Assembly (NCBI GenBank): GCA_937911045.1
Contig: CALEPX010000042.1
Span: forward strand, 1 to 25,729
Direction: 5' to 3'
Source: an uncultured Fretibacterium sp.
GTDB taxonomy: Bacteria; Synergistota; Synergistia; Synergistales; Aminobacteriaceae
DNA length: 25,729 nucleotides
The notes beneath the pieces are model-generated. The model ran no database searches and had not been told where the DNA came from. It saw only the letters and a program-made list of their open reading frames with translations. Below, piece after piece: positions 14,563 through 22,837 of this stretch (the first letter of the stretch is position 1; every line of letters begins with the position of its first letter). The translations under genes were made by a program, and so were the position numbers.

Positions 14563-16722
14563 ATGTTAAACAATCTAAAGATAACAGGTAAGCTTACTTT
14601 CGGTTTCGGTCTGGTACTTTTACTCTTCGCCATTGCAGTTTTCCTTAGCTGGGAGAGCATCTCGACCGTTCAGTCTGACACTCAGTTCCTTCAGAGAGTC
14701 GCTGACCAAATGAAAATCGCTAACGACCTTAGCAATGACATCAACAAAGTAATTGCTGGAATCCGCAACGTTCGTTACACCGACAAAGACGAGGACATCG
14801 CCTCAATTCGTCAATTAATCGAGGAATTAAAGTCCGAAATCGAAGTTGGTAAACGGCTTCGTGACGCTGAACCCGGGCTTGTCGCAATTCAGGGTATCGG
14901 CGAAATGGAAAATATTCTCAGGAATACATCGTCTGCTCTGGATCGTGTCGCTGAACTCATGAAGACAAGACGCAGCGTTTCAAAAACTCTCGACGACAAC
15001 ACTACGGTCTTGATCAGCTTGTTCGGTGACGTAATCGAATTGCAGCACCAGTTGACCGACGAAGAAGTCAAAGCCGGAAAACTTGATGGTATCGAAGACT
15101 CAATGGAACGACTTAAGACCGTCGAAAATTTGAGAGAAAGACTTTACATCGCAGCTCGTAACTATGCAAAAGCTCTCAACGCTCGTGATACGGCTATGCT
15201 CTCAGACGTCGTAAATCTTCTCAGCGATCTCGAAACCCGTTACAACGATTTCTATAATCGCGCAAGATTCCCGGCCGTAAAAGAAAAAATGAATCCCGGA
15301 CGCTCAATTTTCCCGACATTCAGAACCGGATTTAACGAAGTTTTGGCAGCATATAATCAAACTGACCCGACTTTCGAAGCTCTGTTAAAAGACTGTGCGG
15401 AACTTTTGGCAAGCGCGAACACCATGACTGATGCCGGAGTTAAGAGACTTGTAGATCTCACTCAGAAAAGCTACGACGCACTCGGCAACACAATGTTCCT
15501 GACAATCGCTCTTGCTGTTGCGTCAATCGTGTTCGGTATCGGCATGGCTCTTTATATCGCGAAATCAATTTCAACTCCTCTCGGGCGCGTTGTTGAGATC
15601 GTTACGAACGCTAAGGACGGAGATTTTGCAATCGTGCGTGACGACTTCCATTATTATGGCAAAGACGAACTTAACGAACTCGGCGATTCTCTATCCGAAA
15701 TGTTCATATCGCTTAGAACCGCAATCGAAGAAATTCGTGCAACAGCAATCGACAGTGTTGAGAAATGCGGCGTAATGTACAAAGATTCCCAGACGAACCT
15801 TGACTACGCGAGCAACGTCCGTGATTCAGTCGCTCAGGTCGTGAAACTCATGGAATCGAACTCGGCTTCATTACAGGAATCCAACGCCGGAACTGAAGAA
15901 ATGTCGGCAGCTTCAATGACCTCGGCTCAGGCAGCTACGGATTGCGCGGAATTTATTTCCAACATGACGCAAGTTACAGCCAAGGCAGTTGAAACCGTCA
16001 AAGAAGCAATTTCCAATATTGACATTCTCCAGAAAAAGACAACCGAAAGCGGAATCAAACTTCAGGGACTTGTCGAGTCAGTAAACAAGATCGGCGAATT
16101 TATCGGTGACATCACATCAATCGCTGATCAGACAAACCTGTTGGCACTTAATGCGGCTATCGAGGCAGCAAGAGCTGGTGAAGCAGGACGAGGGTTTGCA
16201 GTCGTCGCGGAATCAGTCCGTAAACTCGCCGAAGAATCAAGCCGTGCAGCAGAAAATGTCCGCGGCTTAATCGAGGGATTGCAGAACAGTGCGCGTGACA
16301 CCAAGACCGCAAGTGACGAGACAGGCGTATTACTCGAAGAAACAACTCAGAAAGCAGCAAACGCTCAGGGTTCACTCTCCGAAGCAATCGCTCAGATCGA
16401 CAAAGCTAACGACCGCGTACAGAACATCGCAGCAGTCGCTGAAGAACAGGCAGCTTCAAGCCGTGAGATCGCGGCAGGAATTGACAACGTTACCAAGTCC
16501 GTAACCCAAATTCTTGACGAACTTGAAAAAATCCGCGTCACGATGAACGACACAACTACGATTGCTGAACGTGCTGCAGCCGGTGCTAATGAGCAGACGA
16601 GACTTTCCGAGAGCTTGACGACTTCACTTGAAATGTTCAAGATCGAACTCAACAACTCTCAGATTTCCGCGAAAACTCGCAAACCCGCTAGCAAAGCATT
16701 ACCGAGCAAAGCCAAGAAATAA
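14563..16722 (+). CDS. Methyl-accepting chemotaxis protein
   Basis: This is a transmembrane chemoreceptor of 719 residues. An N-terminal helix (about 14-34, FGLVLLLFAIAVFL) is followed by a long periplasmic, all-helical sensor region of about 275 residues, consistent with a helical bimodular type. A second membrane helix starts near 312 (FLTIALAVASIVFGIGMAL), then a HAMP domain. The cytoplasmic coiled-coil hairpin includes IADQTNLLALNAAIEAARAGEAGRGFAVVA near 515-545. The C terminus is Lys-rich and lacks a CheR/CheB-tethering pentapeptide. A longer frame begins at 14485, but the ATG at 14563 follows AGGAG by 12 nt and gives the expected short cytoplasmic start. No other chemotaxis gene is adjacent. 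The ligand is unknown. Confidence 0.95.
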   Translation: MLNNLKITGKLTFGFGLVLLLFAIAVFLSWESISTVQSDTQFLQRVADQMKIANDLSNDINKVIAGIRNVRYTDKDEDIASIRQLIEELKSEIEVGKRLRDAEPGLVAIQGIGEMENILRNTSSALDRVAELMKTRRSVSKTLDDNTTVLISLFGDVIELQHQLTDEEVKAGKLDGIEDSMERLKTVENLRERLYIAARNYAKALNARDTAMLSDVVNLLSDLETRYNDFYNRARFPAVKEKMNPGRSIFPTFRTGFNEVLAAYNQTDPTFEALLKDCAELLASANTMTDAGVKRLVDLTQKSYDALGNTMFLTIALAVASIVFGIGMALYIAKSISTPLGRVVEIVTNAKDGDFAIVRDDFHYYGKDELNELGDSLSEMFISLRTAIEEIRATAIDSVEKCGVMYKDSQTNLDYASNVRDSVAQVVKLMESNSASLQESNAGTEEMSAASMTSAQAATDCAEFISNMTQVTAKAVETVKEAISNIDILQKKTTESGIKLQGLVESVNKIGEFIGDITSIADQTNLLALNAAIEAARAGEAGRGFAVVAESVRKLAEESSRAAENVRGLIEGLQNSARDTKTASDETGVLLEETTQKAANAQGSLSEAIAQIDKANDRVQNIAAVAEEQAASSREIAAGIDNVTKSVTQILDELEKIRVTMNDTTTIAERAAAGANEQTRLSESLTTSLEMFKIELNNSQISAKTRKPASKALPSKAKK

Positions 16723-16742
16723 TCCAGCATCAAGACACAAAA

Positions 16743-16778
16743 AAGCTCCCTGAGAAATTATTCCCGGGGAGTTTTTTT
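16743..16778. terminator. Bidirectional terminator between the MCP and WG-repeat genes
   Basis: AAGCTCCC (16743-16750) pairs with GGGAGTTT (starting 16767) over 8 bp including one G-T wobble, followed by T7 through 16778. On the opposite strand the hairpin runs into T6. It can end both converging transcripts. Confidence 0.8.
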
Positions 16779-16807
16779 CATGCGCAAACTGCAAATTACC
16801 GGCGAAA

Positions 16808-17722
16808 TTACTGCCTGATATAGCCCCACTTGTGATCCTGCCTCACAGCCGCGAATCCTTCGTGAAAATCCCGCGCTTCGTCATATGCTGGCGAAAATTC
16901 CCACTCACCAATCACGTTTATAAATCCCCAACGCGCATCAGCCGCAGCAGCCGCTAATCCTTCAGAAAAATTTCTCGCTCCGTTATATTTTCTCGGGATC
17001 GAAAATTTCCCGGACTTGTTCACATATCCCCAGCCGCGATAATTCGTCTTGCTGCGAACCGGTGCTAAGCCGTAATAAAAATCTCCGGATTCGTAAAATC
17101 GCGATTTCATTACAAATTTTCCCTCAGGATTTATAAATCCCCAACGCCCTTTCAGATTTACTGCCGCGACACCTTCGTGAAAAGATCTCGCGTTCAGAAA
17201 TTTGCACGGAATTTTCATCTCGCCCTCGTTATCAATAAAGCCCCATAAACCGTTACGCCTCACAGCCGCTAATCCCTCAGAAAAAGACTGCGCGCGTTCA
17301 TAAATCGGCGTAATCACAAATTTTCCGGTGAGATTTATAAAGCCCCATTGACCGCCAATCTGCACTGCTGCAAATCCTTCAGAAAACGGCAAACCGTTCA
17401 CGAAAAATCTTGGCTCGTTATCTTCATCCGTCAAAAATGCGTGCGCGCCGCTTGCAGTCACGTAATGATCTCCCAAAAACGCGACACCTTCCGAAAAATC
17501 TCCGGCTTCAGGGATTCTATTCGTCGGCGGAATAACATAACGTCCGAGATTATTAATATAGCCCCAAAAATCTCCGGAACGAACAGCTGCTAATCCCTCG
17601 TGAAAATCCCGCGCCTCGTCGAAAACGTAGTCAATCACAACTCGTGGCGGAACTGTTACGGCTGCGAACGACGCACTCACACTCAAAAACAAAATCATCA
17701 CGCTCAAAAAAATTTTTCTCAT
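16808..17722 (-). CDS. Exported WG-repeat protein
   Basis: This protein has a signal peptide and is made almost entirely of WG repeats. The N terminus MRKIFLSVMILFLSVSASFA has a basic start, a hydrophobic core and an Ala-type cleavage site. About seven to eight units of 34-40 residues follow, each with F-x-EG-x-A-x-V...WG(F/Y)I(N/D)...G(K/E)(F/M). Clear ones are FWGYIN, QWGFIN, LWGFID, RWGFIN (twice), GWGYVN and KWGYIR; one (near residues 95-110) is degenerate. WG repeats fold as beta structure, but their role is generally unknown. The ATG at 17722 is chosen for its signal peptide. An in-frame TTG at 17734 is 4 nt from AAAGG and is an alternative. It is divergent from the unknown gene at 17815. 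Confidence 0.88.
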   Translation of the reverse strand: MRKIFLSVMILFLSVSASFAAVTVPPRVVIDYVFDEARDFHEGLAAVRSGDFWGYINNLGRYVIPPTNRIPEAGDFSEGVAFLGDHYVTASGAHAFLTDEDNEPRFFVNGLPFSEGFAAVQIGGQWGFINLTGKFVITPIYERAQSFSEGLAAVRRNGLWGFIDNEGEMKIPCKFLNARSFHEGVAAVNLKGRWGFINPEGKFVMKSRFYESGDFYYGLAPVRSKTNYRGWGYVNKSGKFSIPRKYNGARNFSEGLAAAAADARWGFINVIGEWEFSPAYDEARDFHEGFAAVRQDHKWGYIRQ

Positions 17723-17814
17723 ACGTGAAATCAAACTGCCTTTCTAAAAAAATTTTTTTCACTATAATAATCACATTATATTTCAAATCGAACTTTCACA
17801 GGAGGGTTTTTTAC
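17723..17814. promoter_or_regulatory. Divergent promoter region, WG-repeat gene and unknown gene
   Basis: This 92-bp AT-rich gap must hold starts for both directions. On the + strand TATAAT lies at 17763-17768 with no good -35. On the - strand a TATAAT (complement of 17777-17782) is seen, also without a clear -35. An excellent AGGAGG for the + gene lies at 17801-17806. Exact promoters are uncertain. Confidence 0.45.
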
Positions 17815-19221
17815 ATGTTCAAGCGTTGGGAAAATACACCGGAAGTCACGCAGGCTTTCGAAAAACTCGACGACAGAGCCTACAAATTCACGAAACTACT
17901 CAGCTCCGGCAAATCCGAAGACAGAGTTCAGGCGCAAAAAATCTGGGGCGAAATGTCCAGCAGTTACTGGGAAATATTATTCGCAATCATCGACGCTCAG
18001 GCAAAAATTAGCGACACATTATCATTCGACAACGAAGAGCGATTATTCATCGATCTGGGCTTCATTCCCGGAGTTCTCAGCATCAGCAAGGATTTCAGAG
18101 CGGACTTGTTCCTGAACGCAAAATGTTCCGGGGGAATTTTCCCGACAATGACGTTTTCCGAGTACATCGCTTATTACTGGTCAATAATCACCGGCAAAAA
18201 TCCACCTGAAACGAAACTCGCGCCGAATCTCGACGGCAGAATTGCGGCTCTGACACAAAATCTCGAAAAAACTCAAGGCGAACGCGACGAATTTTTACGT
18301 GAAACTTCCAAATCTTACGCGACAAATCTCAATCTTGACCAATTAATTTCTGACTTGAACGCAAACCTGATTCCGGCAACGAAAGTCAACATGCGCGTCC
18401 CAGAATATCGTGAAGGTGACGAAGCTACACGCGTAAATTTCGCACGTCAACGCAAAGCCTATATCGACGCCGAAAAATCAATTCTGCTCTTTATTTCATC
18501 AGCTCAGAAAAACGAAGCAAATCCTCTGCCGCTTCCAACATTCGAGAAATTCACAGCTCTTCACGCCTCGACAAAAACTATCGCGAAAGAAATTCTATAC
18601 TCGCAAATCGACAAACTCAAAATCGCACGACGCTCAAAAAAAATCACCGACACTTGCGCGAACATGACACCTCAAATGAAACGCGCACAACTCCGAGACG
18701 CACTCGTGAAAAAACGCGAATATCTCACCGTTCCAGCGAAAAATGCACGAGCTGACACATCGCTTTTATGCCAGCCGGACTCAAATCCGATTGATTACCC
18801 GAAAAATTCCGCTGAACTCGAAAATATGGCAAGCATGGACATCGAAATGTTCAACGTTCCGCGAGTTCGCATGTACGGAATCCCGAACGCGCTTTTCGTC
18901 CCGGGTCAGGGCTTGGGAACTTACGACTGGTCAGATCATTCGCTGTTAATTCCCGCATTCCCGATCGGCGGCGATGAAAAATCCCTGAGCTATGCACTCG
19001 CAACTTTCCGCTGGGACTCCGACGAAGACCGCAAACTCAAAACTCCATACGAGCAGCAAATAAAAGAAAACCGAAAAAAATCTCTCTTAGCACTTTCGCA
19101 ATCATTCTGCAAAGATTACTCGCTCTGGATGACGAAAGAAAAAAAGGGCTATCGTATCCTGCCGCGTGAAACTCACAAAGTTTTCGTGAACATGTTCAGT
19201 GTGAAATCAGATGCCGATTAA
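17815..19221 (+). CDS. Uncharacterised 468-residue protein upstream of metA
   Basis: I do not recognise this protein. The start at 17815 is well supported: AGGAGG lies 8-9 nt upstream, and the longer frame opening at 17644 has no ribosome site and overlaps the WG gene. There is no signal peptide or membrane helix, so it is probably cytoplasmic. Residues 1-130 look alpha-helical with many aromatic residues (SSSYWEILFAIIDAQAKI). The middle (about 140-300) is charged and helical with possible short coiled coils (RIAALTQNLEKTQGERDEF). The C-terminal 130 residues look more globular, with VRMYGIPNALFVPGQGLGTYDW and a Lys/Arg-rich region ending in KKGYRILPRETHKVFVNMF. It overlaps metA by 11 bp, so the two are co-transcribed, which suggests but does not show a metabolic link. 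Confidence 0.8.
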   Translation: MFKRWENTPEVTQAFEKLDDRAYKFTKLLSSGKSEDRVQAQKIWGEMSSSYWEILFAIIDAQAKISDTLSFDNEERLFIDLGFIPGVLSISKDFRADLFLNAKCSGGIFPTMTFSEYIAYYWSIITGKNPPETKLAPNLDGRIAALTQNLEKTQGERDEFLRETSKSYATNLNLDQLISDLNANLIPATKVNMRVPEYREGDEATRVNFARQRKAYIDAEKSILLFISSAQKNEANPLPLPTFEKFTALHASTKTIAKEILYSQIDKLKIARRSKKITDTCANMTPQMKRAQLRDALVKKREYLTVPAKNARADTSLLCQPDSNPIDYPKNSAELENMASMDIEMFNVPRVRMYGIPNALFVPGQGLGTYDWSDHSLLIPAFPIGGDEKSLSYALATFRWDSDEDRKLKTPYEQQIKENRKKSLLALSQSFCKDYSLWMTKEKKGYRILPRETHKVFVNMFSVKSDAD

Positions 19222-20137
19222 TATTCCAAGCGACCTGCCAGCAGCGCAAATTCTCGAACGCGAAAATATTTTCGTAATGACCGAACGCCGCGCACAATCT
19301 CAGGACATTCGCCCGCTGAAAATCCTGATCCTGAATCTTATGCCGACAAAGATCATAACCGAAACTCAGCTCGCAAGATTACTCGGCAACACGGCTCTAC
19401 AAGTCGAGATCGAGTTAATCGCAATGACCAAAACTCCCAAACACACTCCGATCGAACACATGATCGCGTTCTACAAAGACTTCTCACAAATCCGCGAGAA
19501 TTACTACGACGGCATGATTATAACCGGCGCACCGCTCGAACATCTGAACTTCGAACAAGTCGGTTACTGGGGCGAATTATGCGAAATCATGGACTGGAGC
19601 AAGAGCCACATTCACAGCACGTTTCATTTATGCTGGGGAGCTTATGCCGGATTATATTATCATTACGGAATCCCGAAAATTTATCTGCACGAGAAATTAT
19701 TCGGCGTGTTCAGGCACAAAGTCACTCGAAAAAATTCGATTCTTTTCCGCGGCTACGACGATCAATTCATGGTTCCTCACTCACGCTACACGACAATCAT
19801 GAAAAGCGACGTAACAAAAATTCCGGCTCTGAAAATTCTTGCCGAAAGCGACGAAGCTGGATTATACGCAATCTCAACCGACGAAGGCAGACAATTATTC
19901 ATAACCGGTCATTCCGAATACGACCCCGACACTCTCGCGAACGAATACTGGCGCGATCAGAAAGCTGGCATTAACACAAAAATTCCGCGAAATTATTTCC
20001 CCGACGACGACGTTTCCAAAAATCCAATATGCACGTGGCGATCCTGTGCGAACTTGTTATTCTCGAACTGGCTGAATTATTTCGTGTACCAGCAGACACC
20101 CTACGACACACGAAAAATCCAGAACCTGAAAATCTAA
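19211..20137 (+). CDS. metA: Homoserine O-acyltransferase, predicted acetyl-CoA type
   Basis: This enzyme catalyses the first committed step of methionine synthesis, acylating homoserine. It has 308 residues, the family length, and aligns with E. coli MetA from the first residues (MPINIPSDLPA against MPIRVPDELPA). The nucleophile is C141 in FHLCWGAYAGL, and the later His and Glu lie in ITGHSEYD. In GAPLEHL, E110 occupies the place of Gly111 in E. coli MetA. Glu at this site is known from the Bacillus cereus enzyme to favour acetyl-CoA, so the product is probably O-acetylhomoserine despite the MetA fold. The gene overlaps the unknown upstream gene by 11 bp, and no SAM riboswitch or clear Shine-Dalgarno precedes it. 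Confidence 0.95.
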   Translation: MPINIPSDLPAAQILERENIFVMTERRAQSQDIRPLKILILNLMPTKIITETQLARLLGNTALQVEIELIAMTKTPKHTPIEHMIAFYKDFSQIRENYYDGMIITGAPLEHLNFEQVGYWGELCEIMDWSKSHIHSTFHLCWGAYAGLYYHYGIPKIYLHEKLFGVFRHKVTRKNSILFRGYDDQFMVPHSRYTTIMKSDVTKIPALKILAESDEAGLYAISTDEGRQLFITGHSEYDPDTLANEYWRDQKAGINTKIPRNYFPDDDVSKNPICTWRSCANLLFSNWLNYFVYQQTPYDTRKIQNLKI

Positions 20138-20180
20138 AAACAGAATCTCTCAAGAGCAATTCACGCCCCCGAGAGATTCT
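20136..20180 (-). terminator. Terminator of the right-hand operon (AI-2E side)
   Basis: AGAATCTCTC (20142-20151) and GAGAGATTCT (20171-20180) form a perfect 10-bp stem with a 19-nt loop. On the - strand it is followed by G and T5, fitting a terminator for the AI-2E gene. On the + strand no T-run follows directly, so its role for metA is less certain. Confidence 0.7.
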
Positions 20181-20190
20181 AGATTCTGCA

Positions 20191-20223
20191 AATTTCTTCA
20201 CAATTTCTTCACAATTTCTTAAC
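20191..20223. repeat. Three 11-bp tandem repeats between convergent genes
   Basis: AATTTCTTCAC occurs at 20191-20201 and 20202-20212, and once more with one mismatch at 20213-20223. The repeats lie just beyond the stop of the AI-2E gene and are non-coding. Confidence 0.8.
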
Positions 20224-20230
20224 GCTGCGA

Positions 20231-21358
20231 TTATTTTTTCGCGCGCTTCTTCCGAACAGCAATAAATCGCGTCTTCACCGACTTCACAATATCATGGACT
20301 TCATGAATCGGATCTGAATTATTCACGAGATTTTTCGGATCCGGAATTTTCATGACTGCTTCACCGCTGCCAATCAATATCGCAATCGGGCGCAATGACG
20401 GGAAATTTTCGCAGACGATCTTTATAATCGAAACAATCGGCACTGACAGCAACGCTCCGGGTATTCCCCAGATTACGCCCCATAATAACAGCGACAACAA
20501 AATCACAACCGGACTAACTCCCAATCGATCACCGAGAATTTTCGGCGTGATAATATTTCCGATCGTAACCTGAATCGTCGTGAGCAGTACAAGCACCAGA
20601 AACGGCTTGAAAAATCCGGGCGAAAACTGTATCAACGCCATCACTACCGGCGGGATCGTCGCGATAATCGAGCCAACCGTCGGAATGAAATTCAGCAAAA
20701 ACGTCAACACTCCCCAACCTGCTGCGAGCTTCACGTCCAAAACAGCCAGAACAAACCACGCACATACTCCCGTCGCCAAACTTATAAACGTCAACGTGCC
20801 CAAATACTGACTGACCTGTTCCGAAATCGTAGCCAGAATATTTTTCACGCGCTCAGCACTGCGACCAAATGCCCGTTCGATCTTCGCATTCAAAAACGGT
20901 GCTTCAAGCATCATAAACATCAAGAACACGAACGTCATAACGAATTTACTCGCAAAAGCTATCACAAACGTCGAAATATTCCGCGCATTATCCCGAAGCA
21001 GCACTAGCCAGTTGAAATTCTTAATTGCCTCCGTCGGAATGCTCAAAGCTTCCATAAACTGTATTAATCCCTCGATTAATTTTTCCGAATACATCGAGTA
21101 CACATTGCCAAATTCCACAACTTGCGCCGCGACAAACTTGAAACACAGCAAGCCTATTCCCGACAAAATCGTAAATACCAAAATCACGTTCACCCACGCA
21201 GGAAATTTCATAGCCTTCCCAAGCTGCACGACCGGTCTGAGAACCTGCAATATAAACCAAGCTATGACCATCGGGATAAAAACTCCGCTCGCGATATTCA
21301 GCACAAAACACAGCAATACTGCACACAACGCGCCCAACATTCCAATTAATGCTTTCAT
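20231..21358 (-). CDS. AI-2E family transporter (PerM/YdiK type)
   Basis: This is a polytopic membrane protein of 375 residues with about seven to eight hydrophobic segments. The family signatures are in the second half: WGVLTFLLNFIPTVGSIIATIPP, then IGNIITPKILGDRLGVSPVV and the last-helix region WGIPGALLSVPIVSIIKI. Members have been linked to autoinducer-2 export or sodium/proton exchange, and the substrate of this one is unknown. The N terminus has two helices, and the tail is Lys/Arg rich and cytoplasmic. AGGAGA lies 13 nt upstream of the ATG, overlapping the end of the previous gene, which stops 10 nt before. It is the last gene of the five-gene operon. Confidence 0.9.
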   Translation of the reverse strand: MKALIGMLGALCAVLLCFVLNIASGVFIPMVIAWFILQVLRPVVQLGKAMKFPAWVNVILVFTILSGIGLLCFKFVAAQVVEFGNVYSMYSEKLIEGLIQFMEALSIPTEAIKNFNWLVLLRDNARNISTFVIAFASKFVMTFVFLMFMMLEAPFLNAKIERAFGRSAERVKNILATISEQVSQYLGTLTFISLATGVCAWFVLAVLDVKLAAGWGVLTFLLNFIPTVGSIIATIPPVVMALIQFSPGFFKPFLVLVLLTTIQVTIGNIITPKILGDRLGVSPVVILLSLLLWGVIWGIPGALLSVPIVSIIKIVCENFPSLRPIAILIGSGEAVMKIPDPKNLVNNSDPIHEVHDIVKSVKTRFIAVRKKRAKK

Positions 21359-21368
21359 GCTAAAATTA

Positions 21369-21875
21369 TCATCTCCTGTTCTCGAATCTTAAAATCATAC
21401 CGTAATTTTCCGGCAAATAATCATAAATCAAGATATACAGCGCACTGCTCAGGCGATTCAATACGTGCGTGAAATTATTATCGCAACCGAACGCCTCATA
21501 CGCGCAAATCTCAACTTCACGAACAATCGTACGCAGCAAATTTATACTCGCAGCCTCACGATTCATCGAGTAATGCGGCAAAATATGTCCGGGTAACGCG
21601 TAATATTTCTCAGGATTATGTGAGCGTTCATGAATCTCGCGCTCAGAAATTCCCCAGAGATTCAATTCGCCGAAATCCTCGCCCGTAACTTCACAGCGCA
21701 TCAATCGCAAAATCACGTTACGAAATTCTTCGAGAGCCTCAACAAATTCCTGATTATCTCGCGATCCAATCTGCTGCAAAATAATCTGTGCGTTCAGAAA
21801 ATCCAGCTTGCCTCGCAAAATAATTCTGGGATTAGTCTTCTCGACAAAATTTCTGCCGTCTAAACTTGTTTTCAT
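21369..21875 (-). CDS. EutT-like cobalamin adenosyltransferase, short form
   Basis: The protein of 168 residues resembles the C-terminal two thirds of EutT, which converts cob(I)alamin to adenosylcobalamin for ethanolamine ammonia-lyase. Shared stretches include ILRGKLDFLNAQIIL, the RxEVTGEDFGELNLWGISEREIHERSH region, INLLRTIVREVE (residues near 110-121) and VLNRLSSALYIL near 140-151. These match the helical bundle of EutT. The EutT N terminus, with its cysteine-rich HX11CCX2C metal motif, is missing: the ATG at 21875 overlaps the argF stop (ATGA) and leaves no room upstream. No other ethanolamine or cobalamin gene is in the window. The family assignment is from recalled sequence patterns. 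Activity without the metal motif is uncertain. Confidence 0.75.
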   Translation of the reverse strand: MKTSLDGRNFVEKTNPRIILRGKLDFLNAQIILQQIGSRDNQEFVEALEEFRNVILRLMRCEVTGEDFGELNLWGISEREIHERSHNPEKYYALPGHILPHYSMNREAASINLLRTIVREVEICAYEAFGCDNNFTHVLNRLSSALYILIYDYLPENYGMILRFENRR

Positions 21876-22804
21876 GCGCCGAGTGTCGCCACCATTACAG
21901 CTTTGATCGTGTGCATTCTGTTCTCAGCTTCGTCAAAAACTTTCGAGCGTTCAGATTCGAAAACTTCCTCCGTGACTTCGCAACCTTTCACAGCCGGCAA
22001 GCAGTGCAGAAATATCGTACTGTCTTTACCCGTAGCATTCATGATTCGCGAATTAACCTGCCAATCTCCGAGTAATGCGTAACGTTCAGCTTTCTTGTCC
22101 TCTTCGCCCATCGAGACCCAAACGTCCGTGTAAATTGCGTCTGCCCCGTTCACAGCTTCAACCGGAGAATTTATAACGCGAATATTTCCGCCGATAGCTC
22201 TGCATTTATCGAGCAAATCTTTATCCGGTTCGAGTTCTTTCGGGGAACTTACGACATAATTCACGCCCATTTTCGAGCAGCCAATCATCAGAGCGTTCGA
22301 CATGTTATTCCGCCCATCGCCCAGATACGCCAGCGTCAAACCAGACAACTTGCCAAAATTCTCGCGCAATGTCAAAAAATCTGCCAGAACTTGCGTCGGG
22401 TGATCCAAATCCGTCAAGCCATTCCACACCGGCACACCTGAATATTTCGCCAGCGTTTCGACCGTCGATTGCTTGAAGCCGCGAAATTCTATTCCGTTAA
22501 ACATGCGTCCCAAAACTCGCGCCGTATCCTTCAAATCTTCTTTTGCTCCCAAATGAATATCATTCTTCCCAAGAAATTCCGGGTGCGCGCCTTCATCAAT
22601 ACAGGCAACCGTGAACGAACAGCGCGTCCTTGTCGAAGATTTCTCGAATAACAACGCTACGTTCTTGCCAGCCAAAGTATTTCCGCGAATGCCGGCACGT
22701 TTTTTCGCTTTCAAATCCGCCGCCAAATTCAGCAGGTAATCTATCTCATCACGTGAAAAATCCATCAATGTCAAAAAACTGCGTCCCTTCAGATTTACAG
22801 GCAC
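21872..22804 (-). CDS. argF: Ornithine carbamoyltransferase
   Basis: This enzyme joins carbamoyl phosphate and ornithine to give citrulline. It has 310 residues, normal for the family. The carbamoyl-phosphate site is EKSSTRTR near 53-60, with DHPTQVLAD further on. The ornithine and catalytic motifs are DVWVSMGEE and FLHCLPA near 266. The GTG at 22804 has GGAGG about 9 nt upstream. Sequence alone does not decide between biosynthetic argF and catabolic arcB; no arginine deiminase or carbamate kinase gene lies nearby. It is embedded between the LpxK fusion (33 bp upstream) and the EutT-like gene (4-bp overlap), an unusual neighbourhood. Confidence 0.95.
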   Translation of the reverse strand: MPVNLKGRSFLTLMDFSRDEIDYLLNLAADLKAKKRAGIRGNTLAGKNVALLFEKSSTRTRCSFTVACIDEGAHPEFLGKNDIHLGAKEDLKDTARVLGRMFNGIEFRGFKQSTVETLAKYSGVPVWNGLTDLDHPTQVLADFLTLRENFGKLSGLTLAYLGDGRNNMSNALMIGCSKMGVNYVVSSPKELEPDKDLLDKCRAIGGNIRVINSPVEAVNGADAIYTDVWVSMGEEDKKAERYALLGDWQVNSRIMNATGKDSTIFLHCLPAVKGCEVTEEVFESERSKVFDEAENRMHTIKAVMVATLGA

Positions 22805-22837
22805 GATTAAAACCTCCGTTTCAAAATTTACGCATAA

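Noticed and set aside
17644..17814. 57-codon N-terminal extension of the unknown gene
   Set aside because: It overlaps the WG-repeat gene and the divergent promoter; the consensus AGGAGG at 17801-17806 points to the ATG at 17815.
19100..19210. SAM riboswitch or T-box before metA
   Set aside because: metA starts inside the upstream coding region; no leader exists to hold one.
19579..19974. 131-codon frame inside metA
   Set aside because: Composition is Arg/Ser-rich as expected for a shadow frame, and it is fully inside metA.
20191..20223. 11-bp triple repeat as an origin iteron array
   Set aside because: Only three short copies, no DnaA-box-like neighbours and no replication genes nearby.
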